From: an uncultured Acidobacteriia bacterium | Lineage (GTDB): Bacteria; Acidobacteriota; Terriglobia; Bryobacterales; Bryobacteraceae | DNA length: 64,000 nucleotides | Direction of reading: 5' to 3' | Assembly: GCA_903907865.1 (NCBI GenBank) | Contig: CAIVPR010000099.1 | Location: 1 to 64,000, forward strand | Shown: piece after piece, positions 41,792 to 49,352 of the stretch | Numbering within the stretch: the first letter of the stretch is position 1 | Layout of the letters: each line of letters opens with the position of its first letter | The notes under the pieces: generated by a model | Database searches by the model: none | What the model saw: the letters and a program-made list of their open reading frames with translations, nothing else | Told to the model about the DNA's origin: nothing | Translations under genes and position numbers: made by a program

Positions 41792-42133
41792 ATGGGTCTA
41801 GCCACGATAGCGGTCTTGGAGCACGAAGCGGATTACGTCATGGCATTCGGGGATGTCGCGGTCAATTTCGACCGCAACACGGTCTCAAGGTCTGGAAGGA
41901 CCGTACCTGTCAGCCAAGCTGAATACGAATTGCTGGTCCACTTCCTCCTGAATCCCGAGCGGGACCTGTCTCGAGACGCCTTGCTGGATGCCGTTTGGGC
42001 CTGCGTGCCGGAGCCCAGCACACGCACTGTCGACGCGCACATACTGCGGCTGCGCCAGAAATTCGAGCCCGATCCGAATGCGCCGCGGCACTTTCTTACG
42101 GTCCATAAAATCGGCTACCGGTTCAGGCCGTGA
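41792..42133 (+). CDS. Stand-alone OmpR/PhoB-type winged-helix DNA-binding protein
   Basis: 113 residues, or 97 if started at ATG 41840. It is a complete trans_reg_C domain: VMAFGDVAVNFDRNTVSRSG, VSQAEYELLVHFLLNPERDLSRDALLDAVW, recognition helix region TRTVDAHILRLRQKFE and wing HFLTVHKIGYRFRP. There is no receiver domain, so activity is not controlled by phosphorylation of this protein itself. It sits 61 bp upstream of an ECF sigma gene, and both genes have a PhoB-like box upstream. Confidence 0.82.
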   Translation: MGLATIAVLEHEADYVMAFGDVAVNFDRNTVSRSGRTVPVSQAEYELLVHFLLNPERDLSRDALLDAVWACVPEPSTRTVDAHILRLRQKFEPDPNAPRHFLTVHKIGYRFRP

Positions 42134-42151
42134 TTTCACAGGGCTTTTACA
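42134..42151 (-). promoter_or_regulatory. Second PHO-box-like direct repeat, upstream of the ECF sigma gene
   Basis: TTTCACA (42134-42140), 4 bp, TTTTACA (42145-42151). Read on the minus strand this is TGTAAAA-4-TGTGAAA, the same 7-4-7 spacing as the box at 41722-41739. It lies 43 bp before the sigma-factor start codon. Confidence 0.55.
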
Positions 42152-42194
42152 ATTTCAGCATCCGTTTGGGTGCTCAAACTCGTATGATCAGCGC

Positions 42195-42884
42195 ATGGGA
42201 ATTCGCGGTGGGTGCAATGAACAATCGGTGGGCGACAGGAAGACGCTGACCGAAGTGGCGGACGAGGACTTAATGTTCCTAATGGCGTCTACATCGGAAC
42301 GGGATGAGTCGGAGAACCTGTTCAGCGAAGTCTATTCCCGCTACCACAACCGGGTAGTGGGATGGTGTTCACGCGTGGTCCACGACCGGGAGTCGGCGAT
42401 GGATCTCGCGCAGGAGATCTTTCTGAAGGCATGGCGGCACCGCGGTTCCTTTCGGGGCGATTCGAGGCTTTCCACATGGCTCTACGCGATCACGCGCAAC
42501 CACTGTCTGACCATGGTGCGAATGCAGGATCGCAGGATGGTGCCCATCGATCCGGCGCTACGCGAGACAGTACCGGAATCCAGGGAACGCAACGCTCTGG
42601 AAGCCGTCGAGCAGCAGGAACTTTCGTCGCGCATGCTGCGCTTGATGTCCAAGACGCTGGAGCCGATGGAAGTTCGGGTGATGGCCCTGCACTATGGCCA
42701 CGAAGTCCCGTTGGCGGTGATCACGCGGGAGCTGCGATTGACGAATCCCAGCGGTGCCAAGGCCTACATCGTGAACGCCCGCAGGAAACTGCAGGGCGCA
42801 GCCAAGCGCCGGGGTTGGGAACTCCTGCTGGCTCCGGCCCGGCGGATTCCGGACTGCAGTTGGATGTGCCAGGAAGCGGCTTAG
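42195..42884 (+). CDS. ECF-type RNA polymerase sigma factor
   Basis: 229 residues from ATG 42195; the longer frame from 41988 overlaps the winged-helix gene in another frame. Region 2 shows SRYHNRVVGWCSRVVHDRES and MDLAQEIFLKAWRHRGSFRG with LSTWLYAITRNHC. Region 4 shows MEVRVMALHYGHEVPLAVI and SGAKAYIVNARRKLQGAAKR. The short C-terminal tail has two cysteines (DCSWMC). No anti-sigma gene follows. Instead the next gene encodes an exported cupredoxin-like protein, which suggests control by expression level, perhaps through the winged-helix protein upstream. Confidence 0.85.
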   Translation: MGIRGGCNEQSVGDRKTLTEVADEDLMFLMASTSERDESENLFSEVYSRYHNRVVGWCSRVVHDRESAMDLAQEIFLKAWRHRGSFRGDSRLSTWLYAITRNHCLTMVRMQDRRMVPIDPALRETVPESRERNALEAVEQQELSSRMLRLMSKTLEPMEVRVMALHYGHEVPLAVITRELRLTNPSGAKAYIVNARRKLQGAAKRRGWELLLAPARRIPDCSWMCQEAA

Positions 42885-42927
42885 CCCGAACATTTGTACG
42901 TCATGCCTAAAGTTCCCCGGGGGTTCC

Positions 42928-42954
42928 GTCGATAGATGGATAGTCGATAGATGG
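42928..42954 (+). repeat. Two direct GTCGATAGATGG repeats before the cupredoxin gene
   Basis: GTCGATAGATGG at 42928-42939 and 42943-42954, a 15-bp period, immediately upstream of the start at 42965. It could be a regulator site or a slippage duplication in the leader. Confidence 0.5.
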
Positions 42955-42964
42955 TAAGTAACCG

Positions 42965-43813
42965 ATGTGCAGACAGGGAGTTCAGCAAAATACGCGCGTT
43001 GGCGCCGCAGGAAAGCAGCTGGCGGTCCGGCGGCTCTCGCGCCTTGGATTCGCCCTGATTTGCGTTGTTGCACGAGCCCAGGAGTCCGGCGGCAACCTCG
43101 GTTCCGTCACTGGCAAGGTGGTTGTCACCCGACAGCTAACCCGGTCGGGTCCAGTTCCAACCATTCCTGTCTATCAGCGGGGCGTCGCTGTGGCGCTGCG
43201 GTCTGCAACACCCCCGGGCTTGCCGCCGGATTCCCGCCAGAAGGGCGACTGGATGAGCGAGGAACTGTCGCGAGTAGTCGTATGGCTTGAAGGCTCGGCG
43301 GCCGAGAACCTCCCGGTTGAAGACCAATCCGGCATACGTCACCCAGTTCCCAGTATTGAGCAAGTCGGACGGCGGTTCTGGCCGGAAGTGGTGGCGATCG
43401 CCGCAGGAGGCGAGGTGTCGTTCCCCAACCTGGATCCGATCTTCCATAATGTATTTTCCCTGTCAAAACCCAAGAGCTTCGATTTGGGCAACTATCCAAA
43501 GGGCGACACGCGCAAAGTGACGTTCCCGAAACCGGGGATTGTCTACGTAAACTGCCATCTCCACCCGAACATGGCCGCCGTCATTGTGGTCGCACCGAGC
43601 GACCGCTACACCAAAACCGATGCCGCGGGTAATTTCTCGTTCCAGCACCTGCCATCGGGCGACTACGTTGTTGTCGCGTGGCACAAGTCTGTGGGAATCA
43701 TTCGCAAGAAAGTGCGGGTGGAAGGTGCGGGGGGCGCTGGCGTCGAGTTCTCGCTGCCCGGGGACGCCATGCTGGCCGAGGTTTCCGGCCAGCGCAAGAA
43801 GGGGAACCGTTAG
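42965..43813 (+). CDS. Exported cupredoxin-like protein (methylamine-utilisation-protein type)
   Basis: 282 residues with an N-terminal export signal (LSRLGFALICVVARA). The middle holds a cupredoxin/plastocyanin-like domain: VSFPNLDPIFHNVFSLSKP with a first His ligand and FPKPGIVYVNCHLHPNMAAV with Cys-His-His-Met, a complete type 1 copper ligand set. The C-terminal third (TDAAGNFSFQHLPSGDYVVVAWH) looks like a carboxypeptidase-regulatory beta-sandwich. Similar proteins are annotated as methylamine utilisation proteins without evidence for that role. It forms an operon with the HD-GYP gene (1 bp gap) and the outer-membrane protein gene. Confidence 0.8.
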   Translation: MCRQGVQQNTRVGAAGKQLAVRRLSRLGFALICVVARAQESGGNLGSVTGKVVVTRQLTRSGPVPTIPVYQRGVAVALRSATPPGLPPDSRQKGDWMSEELSRVVVWLEGSAAENLPVEDQSGIRHPVPSIEQVGRRFWPEVVAIAAGGEVSFPNLDPIFHNVFSLSKPKSFDLGNYPKGDTRKVTFPKPGIVYVNCHLHPNMAAVIVVAPSDRYTKTDAAGNFSFQHLPSGDYVVVAWHKSVGIIRKKVRVEGAGGAGVEFSLPGDAMLAEVSGQRKKGNR

Positions 43814-43814
43814 C

Positions 43815-45509
43815 ATGCGTTTTCGAACACGGGCCCTATTGCTTTCCTTTGTTCCCCTCGCGGGACTCCTCGCCGTCAGTTTCTGGACAATGTCGCGGTT
43901 GGTCGATTCCACGGTAAAAGATGGACTGCGGGCCGGGTTGCGGGACAGCCACACGCTGGCGGCTCGGGTCCGTGCGGACGGGAACGCCAGAAACAAGCGA
44001 CTGCTCCGGGTCGCGGGAGAGAATCCGTCATTGAAGGCGGGGATGCAGTTGCTGGTGTACGAACACGACAGCGGAATCGCACGCGCCACGGTGGAGGACC
44101 AATTGGCTGAACTGGGTGGCCACATGGAGTCCGACTTGCTGCTGGCATGGTCGCGCGACGGTGCCTTGCTAGCTGGCGTGTTCCGCAGCAAGTCGAGGTT
44201 GGAACCGATCAGCCCGGCCTGGGTTGCCTCGTCGAAGATAGTGTCGGCTTCCATGGATTCCGGGGACCGCGACGGTCTGTTCCTGATTGAGGGACGTCCC
44301 ATGCTGGTAACCTCCGTACCCGTGAACCTCGCAGGAGAGAACCTCGGCGTCCTCAGCATCGGCGAGGACTTTTCATTGGACCGGTTTCCGGTGCCGGTGG
44401 TACTCCTGCTTGGGGGGCGTGTCATAAGAACCAATGTTCCCGAGCTCAATACGTGGGATGCTAGTGCGAATGCCAATCAGTTGGAAGGGAAACTTTCAAG
44501 CTGCTCGGGGAGATCCGAGTGCGAGTTCGTACTCGGCGGTCGCACCTATCTTTCCCTATCGATGCCCCTGTCGATGGGAGGCGAGCCGCTGGGGGACCAG
44601 TTCGAATTGCGGAGTTTTCAGGACGAGGATGCCGCGGTTGCCCCGCTGCAGGCGGTCTTGAGGAACATTTTCCTGGTGGTGTGCACGGGTGCGGCATTGG
44701 TGGCACTGCTGATCGCGTTCGTGGCGTCGCACTCAATCGGAAAGCCGATCGGCAGAGTGGCGGCCCAACTTCGGCTAGCCGAGAGTACAGGGGTCTTGCC
44801 CGAATTCAGCGGCAGTTCTTCGGGAGTGCACGAAATCCGGGATCTCATGGAGAGTTTCACGCGTGCCGCTGTGTCGATCCGGGAAGCACGGGACGACCTG
44901 CAAATGGCATACGTCGAATTCATCGGGTCGCTGGCCAGTGCCTTGGATGCGAGGGATACCTACACGGCGGGGCACAGCCATCGCGTGGGCGATCTATCCG
45001 CTGCCATCGCGTTCGCTGCCGGCCTCGATAGCCAGGAGGCCGAGCGCGTGCGGATCGGCGCCCTGCTGCACGACATTGGCAAGATCGGCGTACCCGACCG
45101 CATCCTGCAGAAGCCTAGCAAGTTGACTTCCGAGGAGTTCGACTTTGTTCGATTGCATCCGGTCATCGGGCGCCGGATCCTGGAGGGCGTGCAAGGCTTT
45201 GCCGCATATCTCGCCGCAGTGGAGTTGCACCATGAGAACTGGGACGGAAGCGGCTATCCGCACGGGCAACACGGGGAGGAAACTCCCATTGAGGCCCGAA
45301 TCATCCACGTTGCCGACGCGTTCGACGCGATGACCTCCGACCGGCCCTATCGAAAAGGGATGGCGGCGTCACAAGCCGCCAGGATCATTGAAGCCAACGC
45401 CGGAATGCAATTCGATCCCGTGCTGTCAGGAATCCTTGTCGCTCTGACTCTGGATGCCACAAAATCTCAGATGGAGGTGGACGAGTGTGCGGTTGCCATG
45501 GTTGCCTAA
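43815..45509 (+). CDS. Membrane sensor HD-GYP protein (c-di-GMP phosphodiesterase)
   Basis: 564 residues from ATG 43815. The first transmembrane helix (ALLLSFVPLAGLLAVSFWTM) precedes a ~250-residue periplasmic Cache-like sensor region (VEDQLAELGGHMESDLLLAWSRDG). A second helix (IFLVVCTGAALVALLIAFVA) leads to HAMP and the HD-GYP domain: DARDTYTAGHSHRV, ALLHDIGKIGVPDRIL, HHENWDGSGYPHG, HVADAFDAMTSDRPYRKG. All catalytic motifs are intact, so it should hydrolyse c-di-GMP. Its periplasmic domain could read the redox or copper state of the cupredoxin encoded next to it. Confidence 0.9.
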   Translation: MRFRTRALLLSFVPLAGLLAVSFWTMSRLVDSTVKDGLRAGLRDSHTLAARVRADGNARNKRLLRVAGENPSLKAGMQLLVYEHDSGIARATVEDQLAELGGHMESDLLLAWSRDGALLAGVFRSKSRLEPISPAWVASSKIVSASMDSGDRDGLFLIEGRPMLVTSVPVNLAGENLGVLSIGEDFSLDRFPVPVVLLLGGRVIRTNVPELNTWDASANANQLEGKLSSCSGRSECEFVLGGRTYLSLSMPLSMGGEPLGDQFELRSFQDEDAAVAPLQAVLRNIFLVVCTGAALVALLIAFVASHSIGKPIGRVAAQLRLAESTGVLPEFSGSSSGVHEIRDLMESFTRAAVSIREARDDLQMAYVEFIGSLASALDARDTYTAGHSHRVGDLSAAIAFAAGLDSQEAERVRIGALLHDIGKIGVPDRILQKPSKLTSEEFDFVRLHPVIGRRILEGVQGFAAYLAAVELHHENWDGSGYPHGQHGEETPIEARIIHVADAFDAMTSDRPYRKGMAASQAARIIEANAGMQFDPVLSGILVALTLDATKSQMEVDECAVAMVA

Positions 45510-45519
45510 GGTAGTTCCC

Positions 45520-46614
45520 ATGCTGGACAGACGTTCCGTGTGCCGGATACTGATTTTGGTTCTATCAGCAGCACACACTCTCATCGCGCAGGATGCCGAC
45601 GCCGGGTTCGACATACGAGCGACACTCAGTGGCTCCGGTGGGTACTCCAGCGCCCTTGCAGGTGCGCCCCGTGGCGGATCGGGCGGCAACGCCGCGTTCA
45701 GGGGAGTGGTTTACCCGACTTTGAAGCTGGGCCCGCACTGGTCCGTCGCGGCAGCGTACCAAGCAATCTCCCGTCCGTACTACTACGAATCCTTCGGGAC
45801 CCTCGGCTATGGGATCAAAGGCGACCTCTTGAACGCCGCACTCACGTATTCCCGTGTTGCGGAAAGCGGCTCCCTGATGTTCCGGGCGGGGCAACTGTCG
45901 ACGGCATTCGGCTCATTTCCCCTTCGCTACGACAGCGCCGACAATGCGCTGGTGGGACTTCCCATCCAGTATGGCTACTACTACCCCCTCGTCTCGAACC
46001 TCGGCTTGGTGGGGGCGCAAATGGATGTCACTCGGGGCAAGTGGGACGCACGCGTGCAACTGGCCAATTCGAATCCATCCAACCCAAGGAAGCTTTGGGA
46101 CAAGGACCAATATGGAAACTGGGTTGCCGGCGGAGGCTACACCGTCAGACAAGGGTTAAGGCTTGGCTTCTCCGCATCGCGCGGTCCGTATCTGGATCGA
46201 CAGAGCCCGTTCTTCTTTCCGGGCGAGGCCAATCCGAACCGGCTGCCAGCCCATGCCGTGGGGATGGACGCGCAGTGGGCAGCGGGGCACTGGAATGTCC
46301 TTGGGGAATGGCAGCGCTTCCATCTTCCGTACAAGGCAATCCCGGACTACGATGTCCACACTGGATACGCCGAGGTTAGGAGGGTACTCGCGCCCCGTTG
46401 GTATGTTGCGGGCCGGGCAGGATACAGCAATGCCAGTTTCGGGGGCCTACGGCAATCGTACGAGGTCGCAGTCGGTTTCCGGGCATCCACCAAGCAACTG
46501 ATCAAGATTGGATACCAGACGGACACATTTGCGACCGGTGCCAGCAAACATCAAAACACGGTGGTGATCGAGTCGGTCACCACCGTGCATCCACTTTCAG
46601 TTGGTTGGAAATAG
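45520..46614 (+). CDS. Outer-membrane beta-barrel-like protein
   Basis: 364 residues from ATG 45520, where the signal peptide (VCRILILVLSAAHTLIAQ) begins. The mature part alternates polar and hydrophobic residues with many aromatics (WSVAAAYQAISRPYYYESFG, RPYYY, YGYYYPLVSN, WNVLGEWQRF) and ends VHPLSVGWK, as expected of a porin-like barrel. It is encoded 10 bp after the HD-GYP gene and is probably part of the same envelope module. No specific porin family was recognised. Confidence 0.72.
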   Translation: MLDRRSVCRILILVLSAAHTLIAQDADAGFDIRATLSGSGGYSSALAGAPRGGSGGNAAFRGVVYPTLKLGPHWSVAAAYQAISRPYYYESFGTLGYGIKGDLLNAALTYSRVAESGSLMFRAGQLSTAFGSFPLRYDSADNALVGLPIQYGYYYPLVSNLGLVGAQMDVTRGKWDARVQLANSNPSNPRKLWDKDQYGNWVAGGGYTVRQGLRLGFSASRGPYLDRQSPFFFPGEANPNRLPAHAVGMDAQWAAGHWNVLGEWQRFHLPYKAIPDYDVHTGYAEVRRVLAPRWYVAGRAGYSNASFGGLRQSYEVAVGFRASTKQLIKIGYQTDTFATGASKHQNTVVIESVTTVHPLSVGWK

Positions 46615-46616
46615 TC

Positions 46617-47969
46617 TTACCGCTTGGTGCGGGTGTGCGGCTCGGCTCCCGAGGCTTTAATGAGTTTCGTCATCAATTCAACGGCCTTGTCGATCGGCAA
46701 CACGTCCGCAATCATGATCGGCGTCCTGCCGTTGGTATCGACGGGATCCACCTCCGCGCCCTTGTCGGCTAGGAACTGTACGACGCGGCAAATCTCGGGC
46801 TGGGTCGAAACCTGCATCGACCCGGTTACGGCTGCATGCATCACCGCTTGTTTGGTGTCGTTTACAGCTTTGATGGAGTCCTGGTCCAGCGACCACGCGT
46901 ATTCCACCGTCTCTACGTGTCCGCTGTTGGCGGCCGCCATCAGCAGCGTAGCTCCGTCCTGGGCACGCAATTTCGGATCTGCCCCGGCAGCCACCAACGC
47001 CTTCATCACGTCGGGATGATTCGCGCGCGCAGCCAGCATCAGAGGTGTTTGTTCGCCAGAGGGACCGCGGAAAAAACCGCCTCCGCCTCCGCCACGTCCA
47101 CCAGCGGCCTGGGTCTGATTTGTCTTGGCGTTGACGTTGGCACCCTTGGCTACGAGTTTCGACACCAATTCAACATCACCAGCCTGCGCCGCAATGTGCA
47201 GCGCCGTGTTGCCCGTCCGGTCCTTGACGGAAACGTCGGCACCGTTGGCGATCAACACGTCCGCTACCTTGGCCTTGCCCGCCGTCACCGCGATCACCAA
47301 CGGAGTCACGCCCGGAGGAACGGTGTGGTTGACGTCGGCCTTGGCAGCCAATAGGGCGGTTGCCGATCGGACATCACCGGTTTCAGCTGCGAACACGAGC
47401 GGTGTAAACCCGGACTTGGAGGCCGTGTTGGGGTTGGCACCAGCCTTGATGAGTTCCTGGACCGCGTCGGGATGGTTGTTGGCCGACGCCCACATGAGGG
47501 CATTCTGGCCCTTGCGCGATTCGACCGCATCGACCTTGGCTCCGTGGGCGATCAAAGCTTTCACGATCTTCACGTTGCCGGTACCGGACGCGATCATGAG
47601 GGCCGTCTCGCCGTTCCAGCGCGCGGCGTTCACGTCGGCACCGAATTCCACGAGTTGGTCGGCCACTGCGGCGTCCCCGTTGGCACAGGCCAACGTGAGC
47701 GGCGTCTCGCCATATTCGTCGGCGGCGTTCACTTTCGCGCCAGCCTTCAAGAGCGCCGACACCACTTGGACGTCACCTTCATAGGCGGCCCACGCCAATG
47801 GCGTGGAACCGTCCGGGAGCGCCGCGTTGACGTCGGCATGCTTGCCGATCAGGTCCAGCGCGATCCTGCGGTTCTGGTCCTTGATGGCGTCGATGAGACG
47901 GTATTCGCTGCCGAACACGGCAGGGAGGGCCAGCCCGGCCCCCAGGCACAAACGTGCGACTGCTTTCAT
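46617..47969 (-). CDS. Exported ankyrin-repeat protein
   Basis: 450 residues with a signal peptide (ARLCLGAGLALPAVFG). About ten ankyrin repeats are visible, each of the form DGSTPLAWAAYEGDVQVVSALLKAGA or GNTALHIAAQAGDVELVSKLVA. They are interrupted around residue ~295 by a GGRGGGGGGFF linker. It is probably a periplasmic protein-binding scaffold. It lies 27 bp downstream of the DUF1552 gene in a three-gene operon. Confidence 0.88.
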   Translation of the reverse strand: MKAVARLCLGAGLALPAVFGSEYRLIDAIKDQNRRIALDLIGKHADVNAALPDGSTPLAWAAYEGDVQVVSALLKAGAKVNAADEYGETPLTLACANGDAAVADQLVEFGADVNAARWNGETALMIASGTGNVKIVKALIAHGAKVDAVESRKGQNALMWASANNHPDAVQELIKAGANPNTASKSGFTPLVFAAETGDVRSATALLAAKADVNHTVPPGVTPLVIAVTAGKAKVADVLIANGADVSVKDRTGNTALHIAAQAGDVELVSKLVAKGANVNAKTNQTQAAGGRGGGGGGFFRGPSGEQTPLMLAARANHPDVMKALVAAGADPKLRAQDGATLLMAAANSGHVETVEYAWSLDQDSIKAVNDTKQAVMHAAVTGSMQVSTQPEICRVVQFLADKGAEVDPVDTNGRTPIMIADVLPIDKAVELMTKLIKASGAEPHTRTKR

Positions 47970-47996
47970 ATTTCCTACCCGTCTTTTCTGCGTGGC

Positions 47997-49352
47997 CTAG
48001 ACTTCGCTCAACTGGTCGACCTTGCCGGTGCTGTCGCCCAGTGTGTCGGCGGGAACGCCCGCCCTGTCCAGCATGGTCACCAGCAGGTTGGTCATCGGAG
48101 TCTCCGGCTTGTACTGGATGTGCCGACCGCCCTTGATCTTCGCGCCTTGGCCGCCGATCAGAACCAGCGGGAGGTCGTGGTGGTCGTGCACGTTGCCGTC
48201 GCGGATGCTGGAACCGTAGACGATCATTGTGTGGTCGAGCAGCGTGCCATCGCCATCCTGGGTTTCATGCAGGCGCTTGGTCAAGTAGGCGAGGCTGCGT
48301 ACGTGGTGCTCGTTGATCTTCTGGGTCTTGGCGATCTTGTCGGGATCGTTCTGGTGGTGGGTGACGGAGTGGTGGCCGTCCGAGATGCCGATTTCGCGGT
48401 AGCTGCGGTTCGAGCCTTCGCGCGCCATCATGAACGTGACCACGCGGGTCATGTCTGTCTGGTAGGCGATGACCATGAGGTCCGCCATCAACTTGGCGTG
48501 CTCCTCGAAGGTCTCGGGAATCCCGCCCGGACGCTCCATGACGGGCAGCTTCATGGTGGCACTCTGCTGTTCGGCCTTTTGGATACGGCGTTCGATGTCG
48601 CGGATGGATTCGAGGTATTCGTCCAGCTTGCCCTTGTCGCGGTTGCCAAGGCTCGGCGACAGACGCGCCACGTCGGCGGTGACGAAGTCAAGGATGCTGC
48701 GATCCTGTGCCATGCGCTGCAGGCGGGCCTTGGGGTCGGTCGTTTCGCCGTCGCCGAACATGCGTTCGAAGATGGCGCGCGGGCTGATTTCGACCGGATT
48801 GGGCGTCGTCGGACCACGCCACGAAAGCGTGTTGGTGTAGGCGCAACTATAACCGGAGTCGCAGCCGCCAGCGAGGTAGTTTTCTTCGAGGCCGATTTCA
48901 AGGGAGCCGAACTGGGTGTCCTTGGCCAGCGCACGCGCCGCGATCTGGTCGGCGGAGATGCCGGCGTGGATATCGGAGCCTTCGGTCTTCTTGGGGTGGA
49001 CGCCTGTCAGCCAAGTGGCACCGGCACGCGCGTGGTCGCCAGCGCCGTCACCGAGCGCGCGACCGTTGATCTGGGCCAAGTTACTAAGCACGACGAGCTT
49101 GTCGCGGAACGGCTCCAGCGGCTTCATCGTGGGCATGAACTCGAAATTGGCACCCACAGTCTTCGGCAGCCAGTCCTTGGGAATAATCCCGTTCGGCACG
49201 TAGCAGAAACCGAGACGCATGACGGGCTTGGCCGGGGACAGGGCCGCCGCGGTCAGCGCAGGGGACATCGAGTCGAGCAACGGCAGGGCCAGAGCGGCAC
49301 CGATACCGCGCAGGAACGAGCGGCGCTCCAAAGATTTCTTGGTGATGATCAT
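47997..49352 (-). CDS. Tat-exported DUF1552 protein
   Basis: 451 residues. A Tat signal (ERRSFLRGIGAALALPLLDS) is followed by a DUF1552 domain with CYVPNGIIPKDWLP, AGATWLTGVHPKKTEG, FMMAREGSNRSYREIGISDGHHSVTHH and MIVYGSSIRDGNVHDHHDLPLVLIGG. The many His and Asp residues resemble the sulfatase/alkaline-phosphatase superfamily relative DUF1501. The biochemical role is unknown. The start overlaps the DUF1592 gene stop (ATGA). Confidence 0.87.
   Translation of the reverse strand: MIITKKSLERRSFLRGIGAALALPLLDSMSPALTAAALSPAKPVMRLGFCYVPNGIIPKDWLPKTVGANFEFMPTMKPLEPFRDKLVVLSNLAQINGRALGDGAGDHARAGATWLTGVHPKKTEGSDIHAGISADQIAARALAKDTQFGSLEIGLEENYLAGGCDSGYSCAYTNTLSWRGPTTPNPVEISPRAIFERMFGDGETTDPKARLQRMAQDRSILDFVTADVARLSPSLGNRDKGKLDEYLESIRDIERRIQKAEQQSATMKLPVMERPGGIPETFEEHAKLMADLMVIAYQTDMTRVVTFMMAREGSNRSYREIGISDGHHSVTHHQNDPDKIAKTQKINEHHVRSLAYLTKRLHETQDGDGTLLDHTMIVYGSSIRDGNVHDHHDLPLVLIGGQGAKIKGGRHIQYKPETPMTNLLVTMLDRAGVPADTLGDSTGKVDQLSEV

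Noticed and set aside
42965-43813. Genuine methylamine utilisation gene
   Set aside because: The similarity is to proteins carrying that label; no methylamine dehydrogenase or mau genes are present.
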